Source: Mesorhizobium sp. M4B.F.Ca.ET.203.01.1.1 (GTDB lineage: Bacteria; Pseudomonadota; Alphaproteobacteria; Rhizobiales; Rhizobiaceae). Taken from it: DNA of 64,000 nt. The stretch lies in contig NZ_SRUO01000007.1 in assembly GCF_004791025.1 (NCBI RefSeq), forward strand, positions 1 through 64,000, read 5' to 3'. The position numbers and the translations under genes were made by a program. The notes below the pieces were generated by a model that was given only the letters and a program-made list of their open reading frames with translations, was not told the origin of the DNA and searched no databases. Each line of letters begins with the position of its first letter. Position 1 is the first letter of the stretch. Below are positions 51,935 to 60,628 of this stretch, one piece after another.

Positions 51935-52918
51935 TTATGCCGCGTCGAAGAGCACGCCCTGAAGCGAGCGATTCGTGCAGACGACGTTGCCCATCCAATA
52001 GAACGGGATGACAACCGCATCCTGGTTGACGGGCTTCTTCTCGTCGTCCTGCGTCCACTGCGCCTCCTTGTGCTGGTCGACGTAGAGGTAGTCGGAGTTG
52101 AGGAAGTAGCCCTTCTCGGCCGTGGTCGTGAAATTCGTGTTGTCGTCGAAAATCACGTCGGCGGTCTTGTACTTCAGGCCGATGAAACCGGACTGAGCCA
52201 TGTCGGCGTCCATGTACCGCTGAAGCTGCTGCTCGCCGGTCTCGTATAGCGAGTAGAAGTCATGGCTGAACGTGATCAGGTCCGGCTTGTCGGCGCCGCG
52301 GTTCAGGGTGAGCCAGATGGCATTCATGTCCGCCTTGAAGGTCGCAGCATTGGCCGCGTTCGGGGTCGCGGCAAGGTTGGTGCCGGTGGCCTCGCGGAAC
52401 TTGTTGCGCCAGAACGTCCACGTCGCGGCGTCGATGCCGCCGACGATGCCCTGGCCGTTGGTCTGCAGGATGTTGGCCAGGCCGCCGATCTGGTTCGCCA
52501 GCGAACCGTCGGAGTAGAGGTCGACGGAGAAGTTGTTGGCAGCCGTCTTGAGCGCGTTGTTCTTCTTGGTCTTCACCAGGTTGATCATCGCGAACTTGCC
52601 GGAGTTCTGGCGAAGCTCCTTGCCGCTCGACACGACATGCAGGGCGACCTGCGCCCAATCGTACTTGGCGGAGGTGACGACGTCCGAGCCGTTGGTGTTC
52701 AGCGTGTCGAGGCCGGCATAGCGCTGATAGGTGCTGTTTTCCGCGTATTCGAGCTGCACCTGGATTTCGGTACCGCCGTCAAGGTTGCGGATCTTGTTCT
52801 TCTTCTTCAGCCGGTTGAGGAAGGCATTGTTCTTCGAAACATTATCCGCCACTTCCGTCGCGCTGTTGCGAAGGGTGGTGGACACCATTTCAGTAAAGGT
52901 AGTCGACGGACCAGCCAT
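51935..52918 (-). CDS. Phage major capsid protein
   Basis: The 327-residue protein has MAGPSTTFTEMVSTTLRNSATEVADNVSKNNAFLNRLKKKNKIRNLDGGTEIQVQLEYAENSTYQRYAGLDTLN (in outline), then ALHVVSSGKELRQNSGKFAMINLVKTKKNNALKTAANNFSVDLYSDGS and a C-terminal KGYFLNSDYLYVDQHKEAQWT, GNVVCTNRSLQGVLFDAA. These fit the HK97-fold coat proteins of P22/SU10-like phages. It follows the scaffold-like gene and precedes decoration genes, the standard head order. No N-terminal prohead-protease target is seen. Confidence 0.9.
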   Translation of the reverse strand: MAGPSTTFTEMVSTTLRNSATEVADNVSKNNAFLNRLKKKNKIRNLDGGTEIQVQLEYAENSTYQRYAGLDTLNTNGSDVVTSAKYDWAQVALHVVSSGKELRQNSGKFAMINLVKTKKNNALKTAANNFSVDLYSDGSLANQIGGLANILQTNGQGIVGGIDAATWTFWRNKFREATGTNLAATPNAANAATFKADMNAIWLTLNRGADKPDLITFSHDFYSLYETGEQQLQRYMDADMAQSGFIGLKYKTADVIFDDNTNFTTTAEKGYFLNSDYLYVDQHKEAQWTQDDEKKPVNQDAVVIPFYWMGNVVCTNRSLQGVLFDAA

Positions 52919-52923
52919 CGGGG

Positions 52924-54069
52924 TCAGCCTTTCTGATTGCGGTCGTAGACAGCGGCCAGTTCTTCATCTTCGGAGAGAACCCGAGCCTTGCCCGACGCTG
53001 TTGAGGGGATGTTGACGGAGTTGGCGCGCTTGGCCGCGTCGACCTTTCCGGTGTCCTTGGGAGCGGCCGGTTTCGCGGCGGCTGCCTTGGCCCGCAGATC
53101 GGGATCGGCGTTGACTGCCATGTCATAGGCCAGGTTGAACACGGCCTCTTTCGAGGCGGTGGCTCCAAGCCGGTCCCATGCATCGTTGATGAAGGTGACC
53201 ATCCGCTTCTCAGGGATTTCGGAGTAGAGCGGCTTGTCGGCTGACAAGCGGCCCAACTCTTCATTGGCGGCGGTGGTGGCGTCGCGCTCCTGGAGCCTCT
53301 GGTTTATGCGGTCGTCGATGTTCGCGGAGTTGTGGACAGATGCGAGCATCTGCTTCAACCCGGCGATTTCCTGCCGCAATTCGGTTTCGCCCTGCTGGAC
53401 GGTCTGGCCGAAGACACCCGCAATCTTGTCGCGGATGCCATAGCCGTCGATGATGCTCATGATCGTTTCAACGGGAGCCTTGTCCATGCTCTGCTGGACG
53501 TTGAAAAGATACTCGATTGCTTGGGCTGGCGTGACGACCTTGCCGTCAGCCATCTTCTTGCCCGTGTTCGGGTCGAAGTAGCCGCCGTTGCGATCGAGGA
53601 TTTCCTGAATGGGCTTGTAAACCGAAACCTGTCGGCCGTGGTCGGACAGACGGCCCTGAAGCTCCTGCTCGCGCTCGGCGACGAACTTGCGCAGCTCGGC
53701 CGGCGCTTTCTCCCAAGCCTGCTTGACGTTCTCGGCAACGCCGCCCTTGATGCCCTGCCAGTTGGCCGGGAGAGGAACCGACCCTGCGTCAGGCGTCAGA
53801 CCACCGCCGGCCTGTTCCTCTCCGCCACCGCCCTCGGGCGATACCTTGCCGGCGTCAGCTTTCGCGTCGGCCTTCTTCTCGGGATTCGGGCTGGAGAACT
53901 TGCCTTCGTCCCGCTCGGCGCCGTTGTCGCGCTCGTTCTTGTTCCAGATGGCTTCCAGCGCCGCGTCGTCGGCAGCATCGGCCGCTGCCGCATTGCTGTT
54001 CGCGGCCTCGGCGAGTGCGCCGGCAGGTGGGGCGTTGTTGGCTAAGCTTTCTGCTACGGTAGTGCTCAT
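52924..54069 (-). CDS. Putative scaffolding protein
   Basis: The 381-residue acidic protein begins MSTTVAESLANNAPPAGALAEAANSNAAAADAADD and is low complexity for its first 100 residues, then helical and coiled (QGRLSDHGRQVSVYKPIQEILDRNG; LRQEIAGLKQMLASVHNSANIDDRINQRLQERDATT). It lies just before the capsid gene and has no enzyme motif, which suits a scaffold. The ATG at 54069 overlaps the upstream stop by 4 bp with AGGAA upstream. Confidence 0.75.
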   Translation of the reverse strand: MSTTVAESLANNAPPAGALAEAANSNAAAADAADDAALEAIWNKNERDNGAERDEGKFSSPNPEKKADAKADAGKVSPEGGGGEEQAGGGLTPDAGSVPLPANWQGIKGGVAENVKQAWEKAPAELRKFVAEREQELQGRLSDHGRQVSVYKPIQEILDRNGGYFDPNTGKKMADGKVVTPAQAIEYLFNVQQSMDKAPVETIMSIIDGYGIRDKIAGVFGQTVQQGETELRQEIAGLKQMLASVHNSANIDDRINQRLQERDATTAANEELGRLSADKPLYSEIPEKRMVTFINDAWDRLGATASKEAVFNLAYDMAVNADPDLRAKAAAAKPAAPKDTGKVDAAKRANSVNIPSTASGKARVLSEDEELAAVYDRNQKG

Positions 54070-54356
54070 CGAAATTCCTCTGACACCTGAAGACCCCGCT
54101 TCTTGCAGAAATCGGGGTTGCGAAATTTGCCCTTCGTCGGTGACAGGGACGGCTCGTATTCGACGCAATTGTTGCGCTTCAGATCATCGCGGCGCTCAGA
54201 GCGCGACGTGATCATTCGGCCGTCGATCGGCGAGGCGTAATCCGGGATGTCGGAAATGACGTTCGGCATGACGATCTGGCCAGCGAACGGCTTTTCCATC
54301 GGAACGCCGGTCTGCCGGTCGACGAAGATGCCATCGCGGAAAACGTACCTGGCCAA
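54066..54356 (-). CDS. Small conserved phage protein, first gene of the capsid unit
   Basis: The 96-residue protein (MARYVFRDGIFVDRQTGVPMEKPFAGQIVMPNVISDIPDYASPIDGRMITSRSERRDDLKRNNCVEYEP in outline) has the SPIDGRxITSRSxRRxDLKRNNCVEYEP signature that I know from capsid regions of podovirus-like phages. Role unknown. The gene begins 46 bp downstream of a copy of the 20-bp promoter-like motif and is read together with the scaffold and capsid genes. Confidence 0.75.
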   Translation of the reverse strand: MARYVFRDGIFVDRQTGVPMEKPFAGQIVMPNVISDIPDYASPIDGRMITSRSERRDDLKRNNCVEYEPSLSPTKGKFRNPDFCKKRGLQVSEEFR

Positions 54357-54401
54357 TTTCCTGTCCTGCTTTTCGGGCAGGTACAGGGTGCGAGGCGTCG
54401 C

Positions 54402-54421
54402 GCGAAATTCTAAGCCGCTTG
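54402..54421 (-). promoter_or_regulatory. 20-bp phage motif, copy A (capsid unit)
   Basis: On the minus strand: CAAGCGGCTTAGAATTTCGC, identical to copy B at 59419-59438 and with one mismatch to copy C. It precedes the 96-residue gene by 46 bp. Its TTAGAAT core is -10-like, but no -35 is common to the copies. See the finding. Confidence 0.7.
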
Positions 54422-54530
54422 AGTTTCAACTGTGTCGGATGGTCGACGAACTCGATCCGTTCACGAAAAATCTGGCGTACGTTCCGTTTCAGCGGCTACT
54501 AAAACGCTAGAAGTTGTCAGCAATTGTCTG

Positions 54531-54887
54531 TCAAATGAGCAGAAGCAGCATGGCGTCGTCATCGTCGCGCATGGCGGCCATCTCCCCATCGATCACCATG
54601 CGGCCAAGGCGCCGCTCCAATGCAGCCGTGTCCGGCAACTCGATCGGCGGGGCCTGGAAGCCGGCGAGAAGCGCTGCGACAACATCCGTCGAAAGGGCTG
54701 GCCACTCGACCACTTCGGGTGCGGGCGGCGGCTGATCGAGGTGGACAACCTTTCCATCGCGGACGTACTTGATCGGCTTGCGATAGTAGCCGCCGCCCGG
54801 CTTGAAAAGTGAATCGACGTCGGCGCCGTGCGGGCCGAAGTATCGATTTCCGAAATAGCGCTTGCCGAAATAGCGATCAGCAAACAT
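54531..54887 (-). CDS. Hypothetical phage protein with N-terminal YFG repeats
   Basis: The 118-residue protein begins with three tandem YFG units (ADRYFGKRYFGNRYFGPHG) and continues with GGGYYRKPIKYVRDGKVVHLDQPPPAPEV, then a helical acidic end. Such RYFG repeats occur in small phage proteins encoded near tail genes, from memory. It is the last gene of the portal unit, before the intergenic motif. Function unknown. Confidence 0.7.
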   Translation of the reverse strand: MFADRYFGKRYFGNRYFGPHGADVDSLFKPGGGYYRKPIKYVRDGKVVHLDQPPPAPEVVEWPALSTDVVAALLAGFQAPPIELPDTAALERRLGRMVIDGEMAAMRDDDDAMLLLLI

Positions 54888-56086
54888 CAGCTCGGATCCA
54901 GAATGACCGCCAGCCGGTTGCCGTCCTGGTCGACCGAGGCGTTGATGCGGTCCTTCGTGTCGTTGGTATCGCGGAAGATGGCCGTTCCGGTCCCGAGACC
55001 GTTCGCCTTGCCGAGCAGCGCCGCAGACCAGAGGCGGAAGCCCTGTCGAGGCGTCATGCCCGCTTCGACGCCGGAAGCCCGGTCAAGCAGCGCGTCGGCG
55101 TTCTGGTTTGCCGTCGGGATGTCGCCCACCGCAGCCGGTGCAGCGGGCAGATTGTCGGTCTTTGCCTTGATCGCGCCTGTGTCCGACTTAATGGCGGCGA
55201 TGTCGGCCGAGACGGATACGCCGGCGGGCGCGCCGAGCTTCGTGTTCACCGCCAGCAGGTTGTTGTTGATGGTGGTGTCGTTGCCCGACAGCGTCGAAAG
55301 CTGCGTGTCGAGATTGGCCGATGCCATGCCGACGGCACCACGAACACCGGCCGCATCGAGGTCGTTGAAGCCGGTGACACCGGTTCCCTTGGCCAGCACG
55401 ATATTCGTTCCGGCGGTGAGTACGCGCGTGGCGGTCGACCAGACCGCATCGAGGGCATTGGCCGCAAACTTGGCGGCGGTGATACAGCCGGCCGCAAAGG
55501 TGTTCGCCGTGATCGCGCCAGAGTTCCAGGCGGTGCCGGCGGCGTGCGTGGTGTTGACCTCTGGCCTGCCGCCCGAAAAGGTTCCGGCGGCACCGCCGAA
55601 TTGCGTGACGTTCACCGCTGCGATGCCGGCCGCAAGGCTCACCTGGCCGGTGCCGGTGCCGGACGACAGCAGCACGCTCGCGCCGATGTCGCGCGCTGTC
55701 TGTGTGGTGCCGGCAATCTTGATCACGTCGACGCGACCATTGGCGTCGACCAACGCTGTGGTGCCGCTCGTCGTGTCTCGCCGGAAAAGCTCGATGACAC
55801 GCGACACCGGGGCCATGCTCGCTTGCGTGATATGCACGCAATACTCTTCCGCGTCCGAAGTCGACGCAATGGTGGTGTCCTCGTCGATCAGCAGCGAATA
55901 GACCCCCGGCATGTTGGCCGCCGACAGTTCGGTGATGGTCGGCGTGGTGTAGACGGTCGCGGTGCCCCCATTGCGGCTGCGATAGACAGTGAACGACGAC
56001 AGGCCGGTCTTCCGGGTCTTCAGGTCCGTGCTGTCGACGGCGACGAAGTAAATGGCCTGGTCGGTTTTGCCGCTCGGAATGCGCAT
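54887..56086 (-). CDS. Putative phage tail/receptor-binding protein (BppU-like N-terminus)
   Basis: From the ATG at 56086 the protein has 399 residues. The N-terminal ~110 residues (SGKTDQAIYFVAVDSTDLKTRKTGLSSFTVYRSRNGG, ANMPGVYSLLIDEDTT) are a beta domain of the type that opens many receptor-binding proteins. Long low-complexity stretches of T, A, N and G follow (AGTAWNSGAITANTFAAGCITAAKFAANALDAVW). The end (NADALLDRASGVEAGMTPRQGFRLWSAALLGKANG, DTNDTKDRINASVDQDGNRLAVILD) is a common prophage C-terminal module. An upstream in-frame ATG overlaps the previous gene. Confidence 0.75.
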   Translation of the reverse strand: MRIPSGKTDQAIYFVAVDSTDLKTRKTGLSSFTVYRSRNGGTATVYTTPTITELSAANMPGVYSLLIDEDTTIASTSDAEEYCVHITQASMAPVSRVIELFRRDTTSGTTALVDANGRVDVIKIAGTTQTARDIGASVLLSSGTGTGQVSLAAGIAAVNVTQFGGAAGTFSGGRPEVNTTHAAGTAWNSGAITANTFAAGCITAAKFAANALDAVWSTATRVLTAGTNIVLAKGTGVTGFNDLDAAGVRGAVGMASANLDTQLSTLSGNDTTINNNLLAVNTKLGAPAGVSVSADIAAIKSDTGAIKAKTDNLPAAPAAVGDIPTANQNADALLDRASGVEAGMTPRQGFRLWSAALLGKANGLGTGTAIFRDTNDTKDRINASVDQDGNRLAVILDPS

Positions 56087-56087
56087 C

Positions 56088-56774
56088 TCAGTGCACCGCC
56101 GTTGTACTGGCGCCGTTGGAGTTGGAACCGCCAGAGGCAAATGCGGCAGGGTCCTGGCTCGTCGCCGTTGCTTTCAGATAATCGACCCTGAGCGCAAAGT
56201 TGTTAGTGCCCTTCGCCTTGTTGATGACGTTGGCGTATCCGGCTGGACCGGCAGTGATGGAGAAGCCCCATTGCGCCGCCGCGGCGAACCAAAGGTCACT
56301 AGCAGAGCCCCAGGAAGGTGTCAGTGAAGGGGGGTTGGGAGCAGAACTGCTCGCGCCAACCGACGTAGCTTCCGGAACGGAGCTGGTCTGCCCAGTGACG
56401 CGCAGGCATCCCCAGGCAGTCTGGCAGCTGCCATGAGAAACGACCATCGAAGCGCCCTCTGAGCCGCTGGCCTGCTTGTAGTAGCCGGTAAAGCGGATGC
56501 CGCCGTTAGAGGCGGTGTACAAGCTGGTCCAGCCGGACGGCGTAGTTGGTGTGATGAGGTTGTCAGAAGCAAACCACAACAGGAGCAGTTCGCCGGCTAT
56601 GATCCCGGTCGGAAAGGTAACTGTGGTGGAGGTGGTGTTGGATGAGCCGTTATCGCCGCTCGTAGGAGTGCCGACCACATCGAATGTTGGAGCCACTCCA
56701 ATCAACGGGTTCAGCAATCCATCCATGAACTGGATCGGCTGGTAAGGGTAGAACTGGCCGCTATCGCCGAACAT
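56088..56774 (-). CDS. Phage jelly-roll-type structural protein
   Basis: The 228-residue protein has GDNGSSNTTSTTVTFPTGIIAGELLLLWFASDN, TPSGWTSLYTASNGGIRFTGYYKQASGSEG and GCLRVTGQTSSVPEA, a beta-sandwich pattern common to phage appendage proteins. It is between the small 94-residue gene and the receptor-binding protein and is cotranscribed (the stop is one base from the next gene's start). Composition is low in Cys and Lys, typical of surface fibres. Confidence 0.7.
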   Translation of the reverse strand: MFGDSGQFYPYQPIQFMDGLLNPLIGVAPTFDVVGTPTSGDNGSSNTTSTTVTFPTGIIAGELLLLWFASDNLITPTTPSGWTSLYTASNGGIRFTGYYKQASGSEGASMVVSHGSCQTAWGCLRVTGQTSSVPEATSVGASSSAPNPPSLTPSWGSASDLWFAAAAQWGFSITAGPAGYANVINKAKGTNNFALRVDYLKATATSQDPAAFASGGSNSNGASTTAVH

Positions 56775-57058
56775 CAGCTATTGAGATCCACCGCGGCGAC
56801 AGCATCAGCCTTCGATTTCAGGGCGGTGAACTCGGCCGTCATCTTGGCGAGTTGGGCCTTCACGGCGGCCTCATAGGCGTTGCTGGTGCCGAACGCATTG
56901 ACGGTGGCGATGACGTCGGCAAAGTCGTTCGGGATCGCAGCAAGGGCCGTCGAGGCCACGCTGGCGTTCGCCTTCACCTTGATCATCACCTGACGCTGGT
57001 CACTGAGACGCTGCGCGATGGCAGCCATCCCTACCTCGACTTCACTGGTTGTAGCCAT
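56774..57058 (-). CDS. Small phage helical protein
   Basis: The 94-residue protein (MATTSEVEVGMAAIAQRLSDQRQVMIKVKANASVASTALAAIPNDFADVIATVNAFGTSNAYEAAVKAQLAKMTAEFTALKSKADAVAAVDLNS in outline) is helical and Ala-rich. It overlaps the portal gene end by 17 bp and ends at the next gene's first base. No domain known; similar short proteins sit after portal genes in rhizobial phages. Confidence 0.65.
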   Translation of the reverse strand: MATTSEVEVGMAAIAQRLSDQRQVMIKVKANASVASTALAAIPNDFADVIATVNAFGTSNAYEAAVKAQLAKMTAEFTALKSKADAVAAVDLNS

Positions 57059-59393
57059 TTGCCTGGGCTCCTGATTGTGGGAGCTGCATCGGGATCGCCG
57101 TCACGGCGCGGCCTTGGGCGTCCCGGACGATCTGTTTCGGCTGCGACAGCACTTGAATGAGCGCGGCAAGCGCCTGCCCGAACATGTCGCGCTGCGCGGC
57201 CATCTCTTTCAGCACCGCCTGGCCGTCGATCTGCTCGGGGTCGGGCGGTGGCACGATGCCGTTGGCGAGCAGGACCTGGTTCTGGTCGATGCGCGCGGCC
57301 TGGCGCTTCGTCTGAAGGTCCAGACGCTTCTCAGCCATCGTCATGTCGTGCTGTTCGCGCTTGAACTGCATGTCTTGCGCAGCGGCGTCCTGCCTGGTCT
57401 TTGCATCAGCGACTTTCGCCGCCTGGTCCGCTTCTCGCGCCTTCGCGTCCGCCTGAGCTTTTTGTTGTTCGGCACTGGGCTGCGGAGGCTGGCCGGCTTG
57501 CGCCTTGGCATCGGTCACCATCTTTTCCAGAACGTCCTCGACCGACTTGCCGAGGTTGAAGAGGCGCGAGTTCGCGGCGAAGATTTCGACCGCCACTTCC
57601 TTCGACATCTCGCCTTGCTGGATCAGCGGACCGACGGCGGCCCAATAGGCGCCGGCCGCCTGCATGAACTCGGCCGTCTCTGCCTTCTGCCTGGTCAGGT
57701 CCGCCTTGACTGTTGAATCGCTCTCGACGTCGATGCGGTACATCATGGCCAGGCGCTGCGTCAGAAGCTGCTGGATCGACTCCAGCTTGGCCAACTTAGC
57801 CTGCCGCTGCTGTTCGGCCTGCTGAGCCGCCTGCATGGCCTGCTGAAGCTGCTGTTGCTGCTCGGGTGGCACCTGAGCGCCGGGCGGTGGCGCCGGCGGC
57901 GGCTGCACCGGCGTCAGATCCTGCTGCGTCGGGATGATCTGGACGCCGGTCATCTGCTGCAGCGTCTCATGCGAGAACTTCGCCGGGATGATTTCCGCCA
58001 TCATGACGAAGATGTCGCGTGCGCAGCGCTCCATCATGCGCTGCATCTTCTGGATGCGCAGCGAACCCCATTGCGTCTTGATGTTCTGCGCCGTGGCGGT
58101 CTCGCTCGCCTGGGAAGCGCCGCGCACGATGTCGGAAATGCCGGTGATTTCGTAGATGGCCTGCTTGGTCTGTTCGCGGGCGCTGTAGAGCTCCCTCAGC
58201 ACCAGAATGAACTTCTCGACCGGCCAGAACGCGACCGCACCAGACAGGCCGCCATTGGCCGCCCAGATGTCTGCATTGCCGATCGGCACGAATTCGGTGT
58301 CATCGGCCGCCAGCATGTTGGCGATGTCACCAGCGTCGCCGGAATACCAGCCCTTGACCTTCATGTGCCGGGTGATGACGCCGATGCGCTTTGTCGTCAG
58401 GTCCAACTCGTCGGCGAGCCTGCTGTAGATCGAAAACGGATTGACCGGCATTAGCCTGCCGGTCAGCTCGATCGGCTGCACGGGCGCCGGGATCGGGAAG
58501 AAATCGCTCAGGCCAAGCGGGTCGTCGACCTTCTTCAGGACAACGCCATTGTCGTCGATGAAAATGACCTTGCGGCTGCTCTTGTCCCAGATTTCCCAGC
58601 CGCACAGGTCGCTATCGCCTTCGCCGCGCGCCTTCTTCTCCTGGTCGTCGGTCTGGATGCTGATCAGGCCGGCGTCGAAGACCGCGCCCTCATCTTCGCG
58701 CTGCACGACGAAGCGGAATGCGTCCCACGGCCGATCTTTCCAGCGCTTCGCCGGACCGTGCCGGTAGTCACGCCAGCTTACCGCTTCGAATTCGATGCAC
58801 TCGTTCGCGAGGCGTTCGCCCGGCGCTGCGCCTGGTGCCGCTGCCCCGTAGTCGTCGGTCGTGGCTTCCTCTGACTTGCCCCCGTCCCGCTCGTCGCTCG
58901 CCTTGGCTAGCTCTGCATTGGTCGTCTCGTCCTTTACGATGTCGCTCTTGAAGCGAAGCCGGATGATGCCGCGACCCGCCAGGAAGCCGTCTTGCGCCTC
59001 GCCCTCCAGTTCGACCTGGAGCTTGGAATCGTCGACCTGTTTGCGAATGGCGCGCTCGATCAGCTCTGCGACGTCCTTTGCTGCAGGATCCTCGTCGGCG
59101 AAGCGGCGCCGAATGTCAGGCGCTGGCGGACTGTTGATGATCGCCGGAACGATGGTCTCGACGTTGGCGAAAAGAATGTTGAAGTCGTAGGTGTTGCCGA
59201 GCGTGGCAGACGTGCTCAGGTCGTCGGACTTGGTTTCGCCGGTGTAGGCCTTCACCGCCTTTTCGGCGTCGTCCATCCACTGCTTTTCAAGCTTGCCGGC
59301 CGCCTCGACACGCGCGAGCCACTTCGACGCCTCTTTGCGAAGGGTCTCGCCCTGCTTCTGCTGATCGGAAGTTCGCTTGTCCGCCTTGGCCAT
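57042..59393 (-). CDS. Phage portal protein (P22-like)
   Basis: The 783-residue protein has SKWLARVEAAGKLEKQWMDDAEKAVKAYTGET, NTYDFNILFANVETIVPAIINSPPAPDIRRRFADEDPAAKDVAELIERAIRKQVDD (in outline), then ISDIVRGASQASETATAQNIKTQWGSLRIQKMQRMMERCARDIF, a wing-and-crown region, and a C-terminal Gln/Lys-rich coiled tail. This is the pattern of the P22-type portal family. It is the first gene of the head unit, 26 bp downstream of motif copy B. Terminase genes are expected upstream but are not in the window. Confidence 0.9.
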   Translation of the reverse strand: MAKADKRTSDQQKQGETLRKEASKWLARVEAAGKLEKQWMDDAEKAVKAYTGETKSDDLSTSATLGNTYDFNILFANVETIVPAIINSPPAPDIRRRFADEDPAAKDVAELIERAIRKQVDDSKLQVELEGEAQDGFLAGRGIIRLRFKSDIVKDETTNAELAKASDERDGGKSEEATTDDYGAAAPGAAPGERLANECIEFEAVSWRDYRHGPAKRWKDRPWDAFRFVVQREDEGAVFDAGLISIQTDDQEKKARGEGDSDLCGWEIWDKSSRKVIFIDDNGVVLKKVDDPLGLSDFFPIPAPVQPIELTGRLMPVNPFSIYSRLADELDLTTKRIGVITRHMKVKGWYSGDAGDIANMLAADDTEFVPIGNADIWAANGGLSGAVAFWPVEKFILVLRELYSAREQTKQAIYEITGISDIVRGASQASETATAQNIKTQWGSLRIQKMQRMMERCARDIFVMMAEIIPAKFSHETLQQMTGVQIIPTQQDLTPVQPPPAPPPGAQVPPEQQQQLQQAMQAAQQAEQQRQAKLAKLESIQQLLTQRLAMMYRIDVESDSTVKADLTRQKAETAEFMQAAGAYWAAVGPLIQQGEMSKEVAVEIFAANSRLFNLGKSVEDVLEKMVTDAKAQAGQPPQPSAEQQKAQADAKAREADQAAKVADAKTRQDAAAQDMQFKREQHDMTMAEKRLDLQTKRQAARIDQNQVLLANGIVPPPDPEQIDGQAVLKEMAAQRDMFGQALAALIQVLSQPKQIVRDAQGRAVTAIPMQLPQSGAQANGYNQ

Positions 59394-59418
59394 GGCGGGC
59401 AGGATGGCGGCGGCGAAT

Positions 59419-59438
59419 GCGAAATTCTAAGCCGCTTG
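59419..59438 (-). promoter_or_regulatory. 20-bp phage motif, copy B (portal unit)
   Basis: CAAGCGGCTTAGAATTTCGC on the minus strand, 26 bp upstream of the portal ATG. It is identical to copy A. Confidence 0.75.
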
Positions 59439-59473
59439 CATTCGCTCGACGCGCGATGAGCCTATGCCCCAGA

Positions 59474-60094
59474 CTAGGGGCTGGTTTTGTACCAATCCGT
59501 GCCGGTGTTCCAAGAGACCGTGCCGTTATAGTCAGGGACGCCCAGTGCTTTCCTCCAGCCGGTAGCGATAAAGTTTCCGTTATCGGTGATCTGAAGCTGT
59601 GTGATCTGGTGGCATTCGTTTCTGGCTAGGAACCGTCCCTGCACTACTTCGACACTCGCATGCCAATAGTGGTCGTGGCATAAGCCATCAGCAACATAAG
59701 GGTAATCACCGAGCGCTTTCGCAACCAGACCGCCGGCCTTTACCCATTGGACGCCGTTCGAAAAATAAATGACACCCAGATAGTCATTGTAACGCCCGGT
59801 GATCGTGGGGCCATAGTGAATCGTCTGGTTCCCATCGAGCGTGAGATTGGCACCTTGGCCGCACTCATTTATTGCCACTAAGTTGCCGCCCCGCACATTG
59901 ATTTGTGCCCAAGAGGTACGATCATGGCACCCAACATGTGCACCAATAGCGGCCCCGTAGGCGCCGACCAATTGCTGGGCAAAGGCATCCGGCGCGGGCA
60001 ATGTAGACTGTAGCATATCTGCGCAGACACCAATGGAAGGCGTCCACACGACCAAGCACACAGCTAGAACGGTCACTTTGGAAGGTAGTTGCAT
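59474..60094 (-). CDS. Secreted protein with an internal duplication, unknown function
   Basis: From the ATG at 60094 (gaggggcag upstream) the 206-residue protein has a signal peptide of about 25 residues (LAVCLVVWTPSIGVCA). The mature part holds two copies of one unit: VGCHDRTSWAQINVRGGNLVAINECGQGANLTL...NDYLGVIYFSNGVQWVK and LCHDHYWHASVEVVQGRFLARNECHQITQLQI...DYNGTVSWNTGTDWYK. Each has a CHD start and a NEC about 20 residues later, so two disulfides are likely. It recalls cyanovirin-type lectins in its two-fold design only. The gene has lower GC than its neighbours and looks like a moron. Confidence 0.75.
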   Translation of the reverse strand: MQLPSKVTVLAVCLVVWTPSIGVCADMLQSTLPAPDAFAQQLVGAYGAAIGAHVGCHDRTSWAQINVRGGNLVAINECGQGANLTLDGNQTIHYGPTITGRYNDYLGVIYFSNGVQWVKAGGLVAKALGDYPYVADGLCHDHYWHASVEVVQGRFLARNECHQITQLQITDNGNFIATGWRKALGVPDYNGTVSWNTGTDWYKTSP

Positions 60095-60142
60095 GTTCCT
60101 GCCCCTCACGTGTTTCCCGCACGGCAGTAGATAATAATGCAA

Positions 60143-60158
60143 ATTAGAATATTCTAAT
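60143..60158. promoter_or_regulatory. Perfect 16-bp palindrome, possible operator
   Basis: ATTAGAATATTCTAAT lies 49 bp upstream of the secreted-protein gene in an AT-rich region. It has no spacer and no T-run, so it looks like a dimer binding site rather than a terminator. It is near, but not equal to, Irr-type boxes. Confidence 0.5.
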
Positions 60159-60217
60159 AGGGGTATGCCCTGAGAAAGTGGAGGCGGCGCCCAGCTCGGT
60201 GGGTCGCGCGATAGACT

Positions 60218-60628
60218 TCACGTCAGCACTACCAACGCGATGAGCGCGAGCGCCCCGGATAAGGTAAGACGCTGCTTCCAGGCAAACGCAAATTCGGCCC
60301 TGCGATAGGATTTGGAGTCCTTGTCGTATCGCAAGGTCGGCCTATTCAAAGCCTCATCGACACTGACATAGTTGCTCGCGTATTGGATGTAATCTAGCAG
60401 GATTGCAAAAACGCCACTAAGGCCGACAAGATACAGAAGCCCAAGTTGGAGATAACCAAAGGAGACGTAAGTGTTTCCTGTCTTGATGGTGTAGAAAATG
60501 GCCACTAGGCCCAAGCCAATGAACCTTACAATGTCGCTGAGCTTGGCGCTAACGTCCGTCTTAAAGCCGTATAGGCGCTCTCTTCGACCTTCCATCTTTT
60601 CGTCCGGGACCGTCGTGCCTTCAGTCAT
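60218..60628 (-). CDS. Multi-pass membrane protein, unknown
   Basis: The 136-residue protein has three hydrophobic segments (IVRFIGLGLVAIFYTI, YLQLGLLYLVGLSGVFAILLDYI, LTLSGALALIALVVLT) with a charged N-terminus (KMEGRRERLYGFKTDVSAKLSD). It overlaps the upstream secreted gene by 4 bp (ATGA). Together they look like an immunity, exclusion or other membrane cassette rather than a core phage function, but there is no direct evidence. No homology recognised. Confidence 0.65.
   Translation of the reverse strand: MTEGTTVPDEKMEGRRERLYGFKTDVSAKLSDIVRFIGLGLVAIFYTIKTGNTYVSFGYLQLGLLYLVGLSGVFAILLDYIQYASNYVSVDEALNRPTLRYDKDSKSYRRAEFAFAWKQRLTLSGALALIALVVLT

Noticed and set aside
55188..56191. Long frames on both strands over the receptor-binding gene
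   Set aside because: Shadow frames of a repetitive, GC-rich gene; compositions are Arg/His- or Val-rich without structure.
60143..60158. Irr-type iron control box
   Set aside because: The halves TTAGAA/TTCTAA are similar but the spacing differs (2 instead of 3 bases), so I kept it as an unassigned palindrome.
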